From NCBI RefSeq assembly GCF_019799945.1, contig NZ_JABGCH010000012.1, forward strand, positions 24,219-88,218: 64,000 nt of DNA, read 5' to 3'. The notes beneath the pieces are model-generated. The model had not been told where the DNA came from, made no database searches, and saw nothing but the letters and a program-made list of their open reading frames with translations. Numbering within the stretch: position 1 is the stretch's first letter; each line of letters begins with the position of its first letter. This DNA is from Modestobacter marinus (lineage in GTDB: Bacteria > Actinomycetota > Actinomycetes > Mycobacteriales > Geodermatophilaceae). Positions 36,443-44,515 of this stretch are shown here, piece after piece. A program made the position numbers and the translations under genes.

Positions 36443-38599
36443 ATGCGGTGGGACGCGCAGAAGCTCGACCTCGAGGACCCGACGGCGCTGCCCGGGCTGC
36501 CAACGGTCCGCGGGCTGCTCAGCCGGGTCCAGGTGCCGGAGTTCCCCGGGCTGACGTTCCACGAGGTGCGCGCGAAGAGCGCCCTCAACGCCGTCCCGCC
36601 CGAGACGGCGATGCCGTTCGGCCACACGATCAACCCCTATCGGGGGTGCTCGCATGCGTGCGTGTACTGCGTCGGGGGCGACACCGGCGTCTTGATGGCG
36701 GGCGGGCGGCAGAAGCGGATCGCCGACCTGCGGGTCGGCGACCGCATCATCGGGACGGAGAAGCGGGGGAGGTACCGGTTCTACGTCGAGACCGAGGTGC
36801 TCGCGCACTGGTCGACGGTCAAACCGGCTCATCGCGTGCGGCTGGCGGACGGGACGACCCTCGTCGCCAGCGGCGATCACCGGTTCCTGACCGGCCGCGG
36901 CTGGAAGCACGTCACCGGCACAGGCAGTGGTGCTGGGCAGCGACCGCACCTCACGACGACCGACGAGATGCTGGGCTACGGCCGGACGGTCGAGACACCG
37001 AAGGAGTCTCGCGACTTCCGGCGCGGCTACCTGACCGGGATGATCCGCGGCGACGGCACGCTCACGTCCCACCGGTCCCGACGAGGAGACGGACGCGAGG
37101 GAGTCCTGCACCAGTTCCGGCTGGCACTGGTCGACGTCGACGCGCTCCTCCGCACGCAGGAGTTCCTGCTACAGGAGGGGGTCCCCACCACCCGGTTCAC
37201 CTCCTCCCCGGCGTCCGAGCGGCGGCGTGCGGTGCACGGCATCCGCACCCAGCGGGAGAGGACCACGGCGGACGTCCGTGCCTTGGTCCGCTGGCCGGAC
37301 TCGCCGTCGCCTGAGTGGTGTCGGGGTTTCCTGGCGGGCATCTTCGACGCCGAGGGCTCCCGGAGCGAGCACGTCCTCTCGATCACCCACGCCGACGACG
37401 ACGTGCTGCAGCGGACGACGGACGCCTTCGCGATGCTGGGCTTCGGCAGCGTGCTCGAGGACCGCGGGCTGCCGAACCAGGTCCGGACGGTACGCCTGCG
37501 CGGCGGACTCGGTGCGCACATGCGCTTCATCCACCTGGTCGACCCGGCGATCCGGCGGAAGTGCACGGTGCAGGGCACCGTCATCGAGGACTCGGCGGAC
37601 CTGCGCGTCGTCGCACTGGAGGACCTCGGGCTCGAGATGCCGATGTTCGACATCACCACAGGCACCGGCGACTTCATCGCCAATGGCGTGGTGAGCCACA
37701 ACTGCTTCGCGCGGAGCACGCACGAATGGCTGGAGTTCGACAGCGGCACGGACTTCGACCGGCAGATCGTGGTGAAGACCAATGTCGTCGACGTGCTGCG
37801 CCGGGAACTGGCGCGCCCCTCCTGGAAACGCGAGCACGTCGCGCTCGGCACGAACACCGATCCCTATCAGCGTGCGGAGGGCCGGTACCGGCTGATGCCC
37901 GGGATCATCGACGCGCTCGCCCGTTCCGGCACGCCGTTCTCGGTGCTCACCAAGGGCACGCTGGCCCGCCGCGACGTGCCGCTGCTGGCCGCCGCCTCTC
38001 GGGACGTGCCGATCGGCATGGGGGTGTCCATGGCGATCTGGGACGACGACCTGCACACCGCCCTCGAACCCGGCGTGCCCACGCCCCGCGCGCGGCTGGA
38101 CCTGGTCCGGGCGATCACCGACGCCGGGCTGCCGTGCGGCGTCTTCCTGGCCCCGGTGCTCCCAGGGCTCACCGACCGGATCGACCACCTCGAGGCGGCG
38201 GTGCGCGCGATCGCCGAGGCCGGGGCCACCGGGGTCACGGTGCTGCCGCTGCACCTGCGGCCAGGGGCCCGGGAGTGGTTCACCGCCTGGCTGGCCCGGG
38301 AGCACCCGGCTCTGGTGACGCGCTACCGCGCGCTCTACGGCCGCGGCGCCTACGTGCCGGCCGAGTACCGCACCTGGCTGGCGGGGCGGGTGGCGCCGAT
38401 CCTGGCCCGGCACGGGCTGGACCGGCAGAGCGGCGGGACGGCGCGCGGGCTGGCCGGCTCCACCGGCGCCCCGGCCGGCTCCGACGCCGGGCTCCCCGGC
38501 GACCCGTCCGCGGGCTTCCCCGCGGGCAGCCTGCCGGGCGGTGCCGGGGACCGGGTCGCGGCGCCGGCCGCGCCGCCCGAGCAGCTCGCCCTCTGCTGA
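36443..38599 (+). CDS. Rv2578c-family radical SAM protein interrupted by an intein
   Basis: 718-residue precursor; the spliced host protein would be 373 residues. The radical SAM motif HAC-x-x-C is split: GCSHACVY is followed by the 345-residue intein, and the last cluster Cys opens CFARSTHEWLEF. So GCSHACVYC forms only after splicing. Downstream host blocks TNVVDVLRRELARPSW, ALGTNTDPYQRAEGRYRL and LTKGTLARRDVPLL are those of the Rv2578c/spore-photoproduct-lyase-like radical SAM group. The C-terminal 70 residues are Gly/Pro/Ala-rich. ATG 36443 (MRWDAQKL) matches the usual family start; GTG 36398 and ATG 36434 lie before or on the LexA box. The SOS box implies induction by DNA damage; the reaction is unknown. 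Confidence 0.9.
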   Translation: MRWDAQKLDLEDPTALPGLPTVRGLLSRVQVPEFPGLTFHEVRAKSALNAVPPETAMPFGHTINPYRGCSHACVYCVGGDTGVLMAGGRQKRIADLRVGDRIIGTEKRGRYRFYVETEVLAHWSTVKPAHRVRLADGTTLVASGDHRFLTGRGWKHVTGTGSGAGQRPHLTTTDEMLGYGRTVETPKESRDFRRGYLTGMIRGDGTLTSHRSRRGDGREGVLHQFRLALVDVDALLRTQEFLLQEGVPTTRFTSSPASERRRAVHGIRTQRERTTADVRALVRWPDSPSPEWCRGFLAGIFDAEGSRSEHVLSITHADDDVLQRTTDAFAMLGFGSVLEDRGLPNQVRTVRLRGGLGAHMRFIHLVDPAIRRKCTVQGTVIEDSADLRVVALEDLGLEMPMFDITTGTGDFIANGVVSHNCFARSTHEWLEFDSGTDFDRQIVVKTNVVDVLRRELARPSWKREHVALGTNTDPYQRAEGRYRLMPGIIDALARSGTPFSVLTKGTLARRDVPLLAAASRDVPIGMGVSMAIWDDDLHTALEPGVPTPRARLDLVRAITDAGLPCGVFLAPVLPGLTDRIDHLEAAVRAIAEAGATGVTVLPLHLRPGAREWFTAWLAREHPALVTRYRALYGRGAYVPAEYRTWLAGRVAPILARHGLDRQSGGTARGLAGSTGAPAGSDAGLPGDPSAGFPAGSLPGGAGDRVAAPAAPPEQLALC
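36668..37702 (+). mobile_element. LAGLIDADG intein in the radical SAM cluster motif
   Basis: 345 residues, beginning with Cys (CVGGDTGVLMAGGRQKRIADLRVGDRI, block A) and ending VVSHN with the next residue Cys, the standard splice chemistry Cys1 / His-Asn / Cys+1. Block B is LVASGDHRFLTGRGW. Two LAGLIDADG-type motifs, YLTGMIRGDG and FLAGIFDAEG, carry the expected acidic residues, so the homing endonuclease looks intact. Blocks F/G are DLGLEMPMFDITTGTGDFIANGVVSHN. The insertion site is the codon for the third Fe-S Cys, so the host enzyme cannot bind its cluster until splicing has occurred. Confidence 0.93.
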
Positions 38600-38748
38600 C
38601 CCCCGGAGCAAGGGCAGCCTTTCCTCAGTCGGCACGAAGATGCAGGTCAACACGCCGATCCGGGGGAGATTGGTCGTACCCGGGGGTGTCCGCGGACCGC
38701 CTCGTAGGCGGACCATGGGACGTCCCGCCCCGACGCCCGGGAGTCCCC

Positions 38749-39042
38749 ATGACCACCCTCGCCATGCCTGCGGTCAGCGAGTGCACCGTCGACGGCTGTT
38801 CCTACAACCACGACGGCTGCCACGCGTTCGCCATCACCGTCCGCGACCACAACGGCCACGCCGACTGCGGCACGTTCGTCCCGCTCACCCGCAAGGGCGG
38901 CCTGCCGCTCGCCGAGGCCCAGGTGGGTGCCTGCCTGCGGGCCGACTGCCGGCACAACGAGGAGCTGGAGTGTCACGCCGACGCGATCCGGGTGGGCCCG
39001 GACATCGACGGCGCCAACTGCCTCACCTACAGCCCGCGCTGA
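38749..39042 (+). CDS. Small Cys-rich DUF1540-like protein
   Basis: 97 residues, ATG 38749 with GGGAG in front. Two similar modules: CTVDGCSYNHDGCHAFAITVRDHNGHADCGTF and CLRADCRHNEELECHADAIRVGPDIDGANCLTY. Each has the Cys-x4-5-Cys...Cys...Cys arrangement of DUF1540-type domains, probably binding a metal. Function is unknown; the family appears in Firmicutes and actinobacteria. Upstream 38600-38748 holds no gene; CCGCC-TCGTA-GGCGG at about 38698-38712 is a small hairpin. Confidence 0.75.
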   Translation: MTTLAMPAVSECTVDGCSYNHDGCHAFAITVRDHNGHADCGTFVPLTRKGGLPLAEAQVGACLRADCRHNEELECHADAIRVGPDIDGANCLTYSPR

Positions 39043-39081
39043 GCCGGCGCCGCCCGACCGGCCCGCCGGGGGAGGGGCCGC

Positions 39082-39933
39082 TCAGCCGGCCAGCCGCGCG
39101 GCCCGGTGCGTGCTGCGCAGGGCGCGGACCGCACCGCGGGGTCCCACCAGCGGCGCGCCGCCGGCCAGCGCCAGCCGGCGGTAGGAGTCGTAGGAGAGGG
39201 TGAGGTAGACCGCGGCGAGCGCCTCGGCCTGCTCGCGGTGCCGTGGCGTGGCGGTGGCCAGCAGGTGCCGGCCGGTGCCCGCGGCGTGCTTCGCGAACGT
39301 CACCTGCAGGGCCTGGCTGGACAGCTGGCCGCCGACGTGGCTGCCGATGCCCGGGCCGCGGCGCAGCGCCGGCAGCACCCACGGGCTCGCCGCCAGCGCC
39401 GGGAAGCGGTTGCGGACGGTCTCCCAGGCGTGCCAGGCCGTCGCCGCGCCGCTGACCGTCCACGAGCCGTCGTCGGTGACGACGTGCAGCCGCCGCGCGC
39501 CCGCGTGCACCTGGTCGCGGCGCAGCGCGCGGAACTGGCCGACCGTCGCGGGCCAGCGCAGCGCCAGCGCGCACCAGGCGACGGTCCGCAGGTGCTCGGG
39601 GTCCTCGCTGCGGATCTGCGTCAGCGCCCGCAGGTCCAGCGCCGGAGGGTCGGGCTCCGGCGTGGGCGCCAGCGGCAGGCCGATCCCGCCGTACCGGGCG
39701 ACCTTGCTGTACAGCGCGACGGTCGCGGGCTTCCAGCCCCGGGCCTCGATCAGCGGCGCCAGTCCCTGCCCGGCCAACTCGTCGGGGCCGAGGCCCATTT
39801 CGAGGGCGGCCTCCATCAATCGACGCCACTGCGACTCGTAACCCTCCGGTGGGGACAACTGGCGCCACGCGCGCAGCGGGGGAGGGGAGGGCATCTCGGG
39901 CAGCGGCGGCTGCCATTGACCACGCATGCTCAT
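39082..39933 (-). CDS. Uncharacterised protein with degenerate tyrosine-recombinase-like layout
   Basis: 283 residues from ATG 39933 (ATG 39927 is an alternative). An N-terminal helical, SAM-like segment (ESQWRRLMEAALEMGLGPDEL ... WKPATVALYSKVARYGG) precedes a region that resembles an integrase catalytic domain in spacing: VAWCALALRWPATVGQFRALRRDQV and LSSQALQVTFAKHAAGTGRHLL. The catalytic R-H-x-x-R-Y set is not clear, so enzyme activity is doubtful. Function unknown; the comparison is by eye. A GGGGATAACGG motif ends 5 nt before its ATG, which would suit a leaderless promoter. Confidence 0.55.
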   Translation of the reverse strand: MSMRGQWQPPLPEMPSPPPLRAWRQLSPPEGYESQWRRLMEAALEMGLGPDELAGQGLAPLIEARGWKPATVALYSKVARYGGIGLPLAPTPEPDPPALDLRALTQIRSEDPEHLRTVAWCALALRWPATVGQFRALRRDQVHAGARRLHVVTDDGSWTVSGAATAWHAWETVRNRFPALAASPWVLPALRRGPGIGSHVGGQLSSQALQVTFAKHAAGTGRHLLATATPRHREQAEALAAVYLTLSYDSYRRLALAGGAPLVGPRGAVRALRSTHRAARLAG

Positions 39934-39938
39934 TTGTA

Positions 39939-39956
39939 CCGTTATCCCCAACAATT
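39939..39956 (-). promoter_or_regulatory. TTGGGGATAACGG motif, copy 2
   Basis: Minus-strand TTGTTGGGGATAACGG, sense to the gene at 39082. It matches copy 1 at 33341 over sixteen positions with one mismatch. Confidence 0.45.
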
Positions 39957-39997
39957 CGCTACCCATCGTCCGCGGACAGTTCTCTAGGCCGGCAGAA

Positions 39998-40016
39998 CGG
40001 CGCCCTTCGGGCGCCG
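39998..40016. terminator. Hairpin CGGCGCCC-TTC-GGGCGCCG
   Basis: Perfect 8-bp stem with a three-base loop in the gap between two divergent genes. No T-run. It could terminate a short upstream transcript or be an operator-like palindrome. Confidence 0.4.
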
Positions 40017-40076
40017 CATCAGTTGTCGCGGGATCCGGCGTGCGGTGGGGACGATGAGGAGGAGGGTATGGGGGTG

Positions 40077-40105
40077 CAGTGCCGAAAGGCACTGTCCTTC
40101 TTCTT
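40077..40105 (+). terminator. Intrinsic terminator-like hairpin upstream of the GCS2-type ligase gene
   Basis: CAGTGCC-GAAA-GGCACTG (40077-40094) followed by TCCTTCTTCTT. It is the only T-rich-tailed hairpin I noticed in the window, and lies 96 nt before the ligase start, just after GGAGGAGGG and an ATG (40068). Its position suggests attenuation or an end point for a short leader RNA; no closed small reading frame is present. Confidence 0.5.
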
Positions 40106-40114
40106 AGCGCATAA

Positions 40115-40128
40115 CTTGGGGATAACGG
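40115..40128 (+). promoter_or_regulatory. TTGGGGATAACGG motif, copy 3
   Basis: CTTGGGGATAACGG on the plus strand, sense to the ligase gene that starts 73 nt downstream. Confidence 0.45.
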
Positions 40129-40200
40129 CGGAATGCCGCGACGAGCAGGCCGGAACGCTCGCCGTGCGCACCGCCCCCGGTGCCGGAGATGATCACTGCC

Positions 40201-41346
40201 ATGCGGACGGTGGGGGTCGAGGAAGAGCTGATGGTGGTCACCACCGACGGGGTGCCCGTGCCGCTCGGACCGCGGGCCCTGGAGGTCGCCGCCCGGCGCG
40301 GCGAGGGGGAGACCGTCGAGGAGCACGACCGCGCCGAGCAGTCGGACACCGACGCCGGCGGCCCGGTCGCCCACCTGGTGCCGGAGCTGAAGCAGCAGCA
40401 GATCGAGCTGGGCACGCCGGTCTGCTCCACGCTGGACGACCTCACCGCGCAGCTCCGGCACTGGCGCAACCAGGCCGACGCGGCCGCCCGTGCGGCCGGT
40501 GCCCGGGTCGCCGCACTGGCCACCTCGCCGGTGGCGGTGGAGGCGGTGCCCACCAGCGGACAGCGCTACGAGCGGATGATGGCGGAGTTCGGCCAGACCG
40601 CCTGGGAGCAGCTCACCTGCGGTTGCCACGTGCACGTCGCCGTGGACGGCGACGTGGAGGGCGTCGCCGTCCTGGACCGGATCCGCGTCTGGCTGCCGGT
40701 GCTCACCGCCCTGACCGCCAACTCGCCGTTCTGGTACGACCGCGACACCGGCTACGCCAGCTTCCGCTCCCAGGCGTGGAGCCGGTGGCCCTCCGCCGGG
40801 ATCAACGGGCCCTACGGCAGCCCGGAGGGCTACCACAGGCTCATCGCCGACCTGCTCGCGACCGAGGCGGTGCTGGACGAGGGGATGATCTACTTCGACG
40901 CCCGCCTGTCGGCGAGGTGGCCCACCGTGGAGGTCCGGGTCTCCGACGTGGCGCTGCGCGTCGAGGACGCCGTGCTGCTGGCCGGCCTGGTGCGCGGCCT
41001 GGTGGAGACCGCCGCCCGCGACTGGCGCGCCGGGCGGCCGGCCCCCGACGTCCGCACCGAGCTGGTGCGGGCCGCCGGCTGGCGGGCCGGCCGCTCCGGC
41101 ACCACCGGCGACCTGGTCGATCCCCGCACCGGCCATCCGGCGCCGGCCGCCGAGGTGGTGGGCGCCCTGGTCGCGCACGTCCAGCCCGCCCTCGCCGACG
41201 CCGGGGACCTCGCGGCGGTGCAGCGGGGCGTGGCCGACGTGCTGCGCCGCGGCACCGGCGCCGACCTGCAGCGGGCGGTGTTCGCGGAGACCGGTGACCT
41301 CACCGCCGTCGTCCGCCGGGCCGTCGCCGCGACCCACGGACACTGA
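40201..41346 (+). CDS. GCS2-type carboxylate-amine ligase
   Basis: 381 residues from ATG 40201; GTG 40180 and ATG 40189 are upstream options, but MRTVGVEEELMVV is the usual start. VGVEEE carries metal ligands, and QQIELGTPVCSTLDDL, CGCHVHVAVD, LTANSPFWYDRDTGYASFRSQ and RVSDVALRVEDAVLLAGL are blocks of the YbdK/EgtA glutamate-cysteine-ligase-2 family. Members join glutamate to cysteine or other amines with ATP. Whether this one makes gamma-glutamylcysteine is unknown; other ergothioneine genes are not present here. The leader holds a terminator-like hairpin and a shared GGGGATAACGG motif. Confidence 0.85.
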   Translation: MRTVGVEEELMVVTTDGVPVPLGPRALEVAARRGEGETVEEHDRAEQSDTDAGGPVAHLVPELKQQQIELGTPVCSTLDDLTAQLRHWRNQADAAARAAGARVAALATSPVAVEAVPTSGQRYERMMAEFGQTAWEQLTCGCHVHVAVDGDVEGVAVLDRIRVWLPVLTALTANSPFWYDRDTGYASFRSQAWSRWPSAGINGPYGSPEGYHRLIADLLATEAVLDEGMIYFDARLSARWPTVEVRVSDVALRVEDAVLLAGLVRGLVETAARDWRAGRPAPDVRTELVRAAGWRAGRSGTTGDLVDPRTGHPAPAAEVVGALVAHVQPALADAGDLAAVQRGVADVLRRGTGADLQRAVFAETGDLTAVVRRAVAATHGH

Positions 41347-41374
41347 CCCACCCACCCAGCCCTGAGGAGGACCC

Positions 41375-42145
41375 GTGACCGAGACCGCGAGCATCCGCGC
41401 GCACCTGCGCGACGCCGCCCTGAGCACCGGCGCCTGGATCAACCTGGACGACCCCCGGGTCACCCACACCATCGCCCGCGCCGGCTTCGACTGGGTGTGC
41501 ATCGACCAGCAGCACGGCTACGCCGCAGGCGCCGACGGCACCGACCTGGTGGCCGCCGTCCGCGCCGCGGGCACGCCCGCGCTGGTGCGGATCTCCTGGA
41601 ACCGCCCCGAGGAGATCGGCCGGGTCCTGGACAGCGGCGCGGACGGCGTCATCGTGCCGATGGTCGAGACGGCGGCGGAGGCCCGGGCCGCGGTGGCCGC
41701 CGCCCGCTACGCGCCCGAGGGCCGCCGGAGCTGGGGAGCCACCCGGAGCCCGGCGACCGCGACGCCGCCCGACGTCGCCGCGGCCAACGCGGCCACCGCC
41801 TGCCTGGTCATGGTGGAGACCCCGGCGGCCGTCGACCAGGTGGAGGAGATCGCCGCCGCCGAGGGGGTGGACGGAATCTTCCTCGGTCCCTTCGACCTCT
41901 CCCTCGCCTACGGCATGCCGATCGAGGAGCTGATCGGCGACTCCGGGCCGGAGTCGCCACTGAGCCGCGTGGTCGCGGCCTGCCGGCGCACCGGCATCAC
42001 CGCGGGCGCGTTCGCCGGCACCGTGGACCGCGCCGCGGCGCTGCGCGCGCACGGCTTCACCATGCTCGCCGTCACCTCCGACGACGCCCTGATCGCGCAG
42101 GCCAGCACCGCGACGGCGGCCGAGGCCCGGGACCGGCTCCGCTGA
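41375..42145 (+). CDS. HpcH/HpaI-family aldolase
   Basis: 256 residues, GTG start with GAGGAGG 6 nt before it. GAWINLDDPRVTHTIARAGFDWVCIDQQHGY, the metal-binding Glu in MVMVETPAAVDQVEEIAAAEGVDGIFLGPFDLSLAYG, and the final loop are those of class II 2-keto-3-deoxy aldolases that split hydroxy-keto diacids into pyruvate or related keto acids and an aldehyde. Substrate unknown. It follows the ligase gene after 28 nt and may share its transcript; a metabolic link is not evident. Confidence 0.85.
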   Translation: MTETASIRAHLRDAALSTGAWINLDDPRVTHTIARAGFDWVCIDQQHGYAAGADGTDLVAAVRAAGTPALVRISWNRPEEIGRVLDSGADGVIVPMVETAAEARAAVAAARYAPEGRRSWGATRSPATATPPDVAAANAATACLVMVETPAAVDQVEEIAAAEGVDGIFLGPFDLSLAYGMPIEELIGDSGPESPLSRVVAACRRTGITAGAFAGTVDRAAALRAHGFTMLAVTSDDALIAQASTATAAEARDRLR

Positions 42146-42180
42146 ACGGTGGGCGTGGCCCAACCACCCGGGCCGTTGGC

Positions 42181-42186
42181 TAGGGT
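42181..42186 (+). promoter_or_regulatory. -10 box TAGGGT, acyltransferase gene
   Basis: Six nt before ATG 42193. Confidence 0.55.
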
Positions 42187-42192
42187 CCGCAC

Positions 42193-43059
42193 ATGGACAC
42201 GCCGAGCTGGGGCGACGTCGCCCGCCGGGACCTCTTCGGGCCCCGTCCCGACCCGCGGGACCGGCCCTACCGGAGCGTCGTCCGGCTGGCGCTGGTCGTC
42301 TTCCGGCTGTTCGGTTTCCGGTTCGACGTCCGGGGCGCCGAGCACGTGCCCGCCACCGGCGGCGCGGTGCTGTGCAGCAACCACGTCAGCTACTTCGACT
42401 TCACCTTCCTGGGGCTGGCCGCGCTGCCGCAGCACCGGCTGGTGCGGTTCATGGCCAAGGCCGTCGTCTTCCAGCACTGGCTCTCCGGCCGCTTCATGCG
42501 CGCCATGCAGCACATCCCGGTGGACCGGACCGCCGGCGCCGCCGCCTTCGACGTCGCCGTCCGCGCGCTCAAGGACGGCCAGGTCGTCGGCGTCTTCCCC
42601 GAGGCCACCATCAGCAGCTCGTTCACCGTCAAGGACCTCAAGGCCGGGGCCGCGCGGATGGCCGTCGACGCCGGGGTGCCGATCCTCCCGGCCGCCGTCT
42701 GGGGCGGTCACCGGATCGCCACCAAGAACCACGACGTCGTCCTGCGCCGCGGCGTGCCCGTCACCGTGATCATCGGCGAGCCGATCCACCCCGAGCCGGG
42801 GGAGAAGGTGCAGAGCGTGCTGCGCCGCACCCGGGCGGCGATGGAGGCGCTGCTCGAGGAGGCCCAGCGCAGCTACCCCGACCAGCCGGCCGACGACGCC
42901 GACCGCTGGTGGCTGCCCGCCCACCTCGGCGGCACGGCGCCCACCCCGGAGGAGGCCAAGGAGCAGGACACCCGGGACGCCGCGGGCAAGAAGATCAAGC
43001 ACCCCAAGCCGCACCCCCTGATCCGGCTGAAGAAGGTCCTCACCCGCCGCGGCCGCTGA
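42193..43059 (+). CDS. PlsC-like 1-acylglycerol-3-phosphate acyltransferase
   Basis: 288 residues. The acyltransferase catalytic block reads CSNHVSYFDFTFLG (the HX4D motif appears as HVSYFD), and VFPEATISSSFTVKDLKAGAARMA is the phosphate-binding PEG/T block. A basic C-terminal tail (KKIKHPKPHPLIRLKKVLTRRGR) could hold the protein at the membrane. Members acylate lysophosphatidic acid or similar lipids on the cytoplasmic membrane. Its last 20 nt overlap the convergent lipase-maturation-factor gene. Confidence 0.85.
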   Translation: MDTPSWGDVARRDLFGPRPDPRDRPYRSVVRLALVVFRLFGFRFDVRGAEHVPATGGAVLCSNHVSYFDFTFLGLAALPQHRLVRFMAKAVVFQHWLSGRFMRAMQHIPVDRTAGAAAFDVAVRALKDGQVVGVFPEATISSSFTVKDLKAGAARMAVDAGVPILPAAVWGGHRIATKNHDVVLRRGVPVTVIIGEPIHPEPGEKVQSVLRRTRAAMEALLEEAQRSYPDQPADDADRWWLPAHLGGTAPTPEEAKEQDTRDAAGKKIKHPKPHPLIRLKKVLTRRGR

Positions 43060-44491
43060 TCCGCGGCACGTCCTCCCGGGTGAGCGGGCCGACCAGCACC
43101 CGCTCGAACCGGCGGTGCCACCAGGCGCCGGTGTCCCGCCGCTCGGCCCAGGTGGTGAACCGGTAGCGGTACTGCAGCACCCGGACGGCGGCCGGCGGCC
43201 GGTCCCCGAACGGCGCCGAGCGCAGCAGCCGCAGCGTCGCCGGGTCGGCGACCAGCAGCTTCTCCAGCAGGGGCCGCAGCCAGGACCGGCCGTAGGCGGG
43301 GGAGAGCGCGACGAACCACATCAGCCAGTCCAGCCGCAGGTGGTAGGGCGCCCACTGGCGCGGACGACGGCACACGTCGCCGGGCTTGCCCTTGAACTCG
43401 TACTCCCGCCAGACGGTGTCCGGGCCCGGATGCGGGTCGTCGGTGGCCTCCACGACCAGTTCCCGCCGGATCCGGGTGACCGAGCCGAAGGCGCCGTAGC
43501 TGTTCACCAGGCGCAGCGGGTCGAAGCTGGTGTTCATCCGCTGGTGCGGGGACAGCAGGTTGCGGACCGGGCCGACGCTCAGCCCGGCCACCAGGACGGC
43601 GAGCGCGATGCTGACGACCAGGAACCAGGGCGGTGCGGCGAGCTCCTCCGGTGGCTGCACCGGCAGCACCGCGGCCAGCCACCGCCCGTCCAGCAGGGAC
43701 AGCGCGAGCACCAGGGTGAGCGCGTTCAGCCAGGCGAAGTTGCCGCTGACTAGCAGGTAGCCCTGGGTGATCACCATGACCGCCGCGGCGACCCCGGCGA
43801 TCGGCTGGGGGAGCAGCAGGCCGAACACCACGACCAGCTGGGTGGCGTGGTTGGCCAGCGTCTCGGCCTTGTGCAGCCGCGGGCTCAGCCGGTGGAAGAA
43901 CCAGCTCAGCGGGTTGGGCATCGGCTGGGTCTCGTGGTGGTAGGCCAGGCAGGTCAGGTCCCGCCAGCACCGGTCGCCGCGCATCTTGATCAGCCCGGCA
44001 CCGAACTCCAGCCGGAACAGCAGCCAGCGCAGCAGCCACGGGCCCAGCGTCGGGGGCGCGACGTGCGCCGGGCCGAGGAACACGGTGAGGAACCCGGCCT
44101 CCAGCAGCAGGGTCTCCCAGCCGAAGCCGTACCAGATCTGCCCGACGTCGACGATCGACAGGTAGAGCACCCACAGCACCAGCCAGAGCGCCATCCAGCC
44201 CCACAGCGGCAGCCGGTCGGCGACCCCGGCCAGCGCCAGGGCGGAGAGGGCCACGCCGACCCAGCAGCAGGCGCGGAAGAACCGGTCCGACCAGCGCCAG
44301 TGGAAGATGCTCGGCGCCTTCCAGAAGCTCGTGTGCTGCAGGAAACGCGGCGCCGGGGTGAGACCGTCGGTGCCGATCAGCGCCGGGCCCTGCCGCAGCG
44401 CGGCGACGAAGGCGATCAGGTAGACCAGCGCGATGCCGCGAGTGAACACCCAGCGGCCCGTCCAGGCGCCGGGGTCGGCGAACCAGTCCAT
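43040..44491 (-). CDS. Lipase maturation factor-family membrane protein
   Basis: 483 residues with about seven to nine membrane helices in the first 330. The blocks FGWETLLLEAGFLTVFLGP, RWLLFRLEFGAGLIKMRGDRCWRDLTCLAYHHETQPMPNPLSW and FVALSPAYGRSWLRPLL are shared with eukaryotic LMF1, which folds dimeric lipases in the ER. Bacterial members are common in actinobacteria and myxobacteria, and their role is not known. Starts 24 nt after the GNAT gene on the same strand, so they form one short operon. Confidence 0.88.
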   Translation of the reverse strand: MDWFADPGAWTGRWVFTRGIALVYLIAFVAALRQGPALIGTDGLTPAPRFLQHTSFWKAPSIFHWRWSDRFFRACCWVGVALSALALAGVADRLPLWGWMALWLVLWVLYLSIVDVGQIWYGFGWETLLLEAGFLTVFLGPAHVAPPTLGPWLLRWLLFRLEFGAGLIKMRGDRCWRDLTCLAYHHETQPMPNPLSWFFHRLSPRLHKAETLANHATQLVVVFGLLLPQPIAGVAAAVMVITQGYLLVSGNFAWLNALTLVLALSLLDGRWLAAVLPVQPPEELAAPPWFLVVSIALAVLVAGLSVGPVRNLLSPHQRMNTSFDPLRLVNSYGAFGSVTRIRRELVVEATDDPHPGPDTVWREYEFKGKPGDVCRRPRQWAPYHLRLDWLMWFVALSPAYGRSWLRPLLEKLLVADPATLRLLRSAPFGDRPPAAVRVLQYRYRFTTWAERRDTGAWWHRRFERVLVGPLTREDVPRISGRGG

Positions 44492-44515
44492 CGCTCCTCC
44501 TCGCCGGGGAACGGG

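Noticed and set aside
40068-41297. Gene starting at ATG 40068 behind a strong ribosome-like site
   Set aside because: The frame runs out of phase through the GCS2-type ligase gene and gives low-complexity Arg/Gly-rich sequence.
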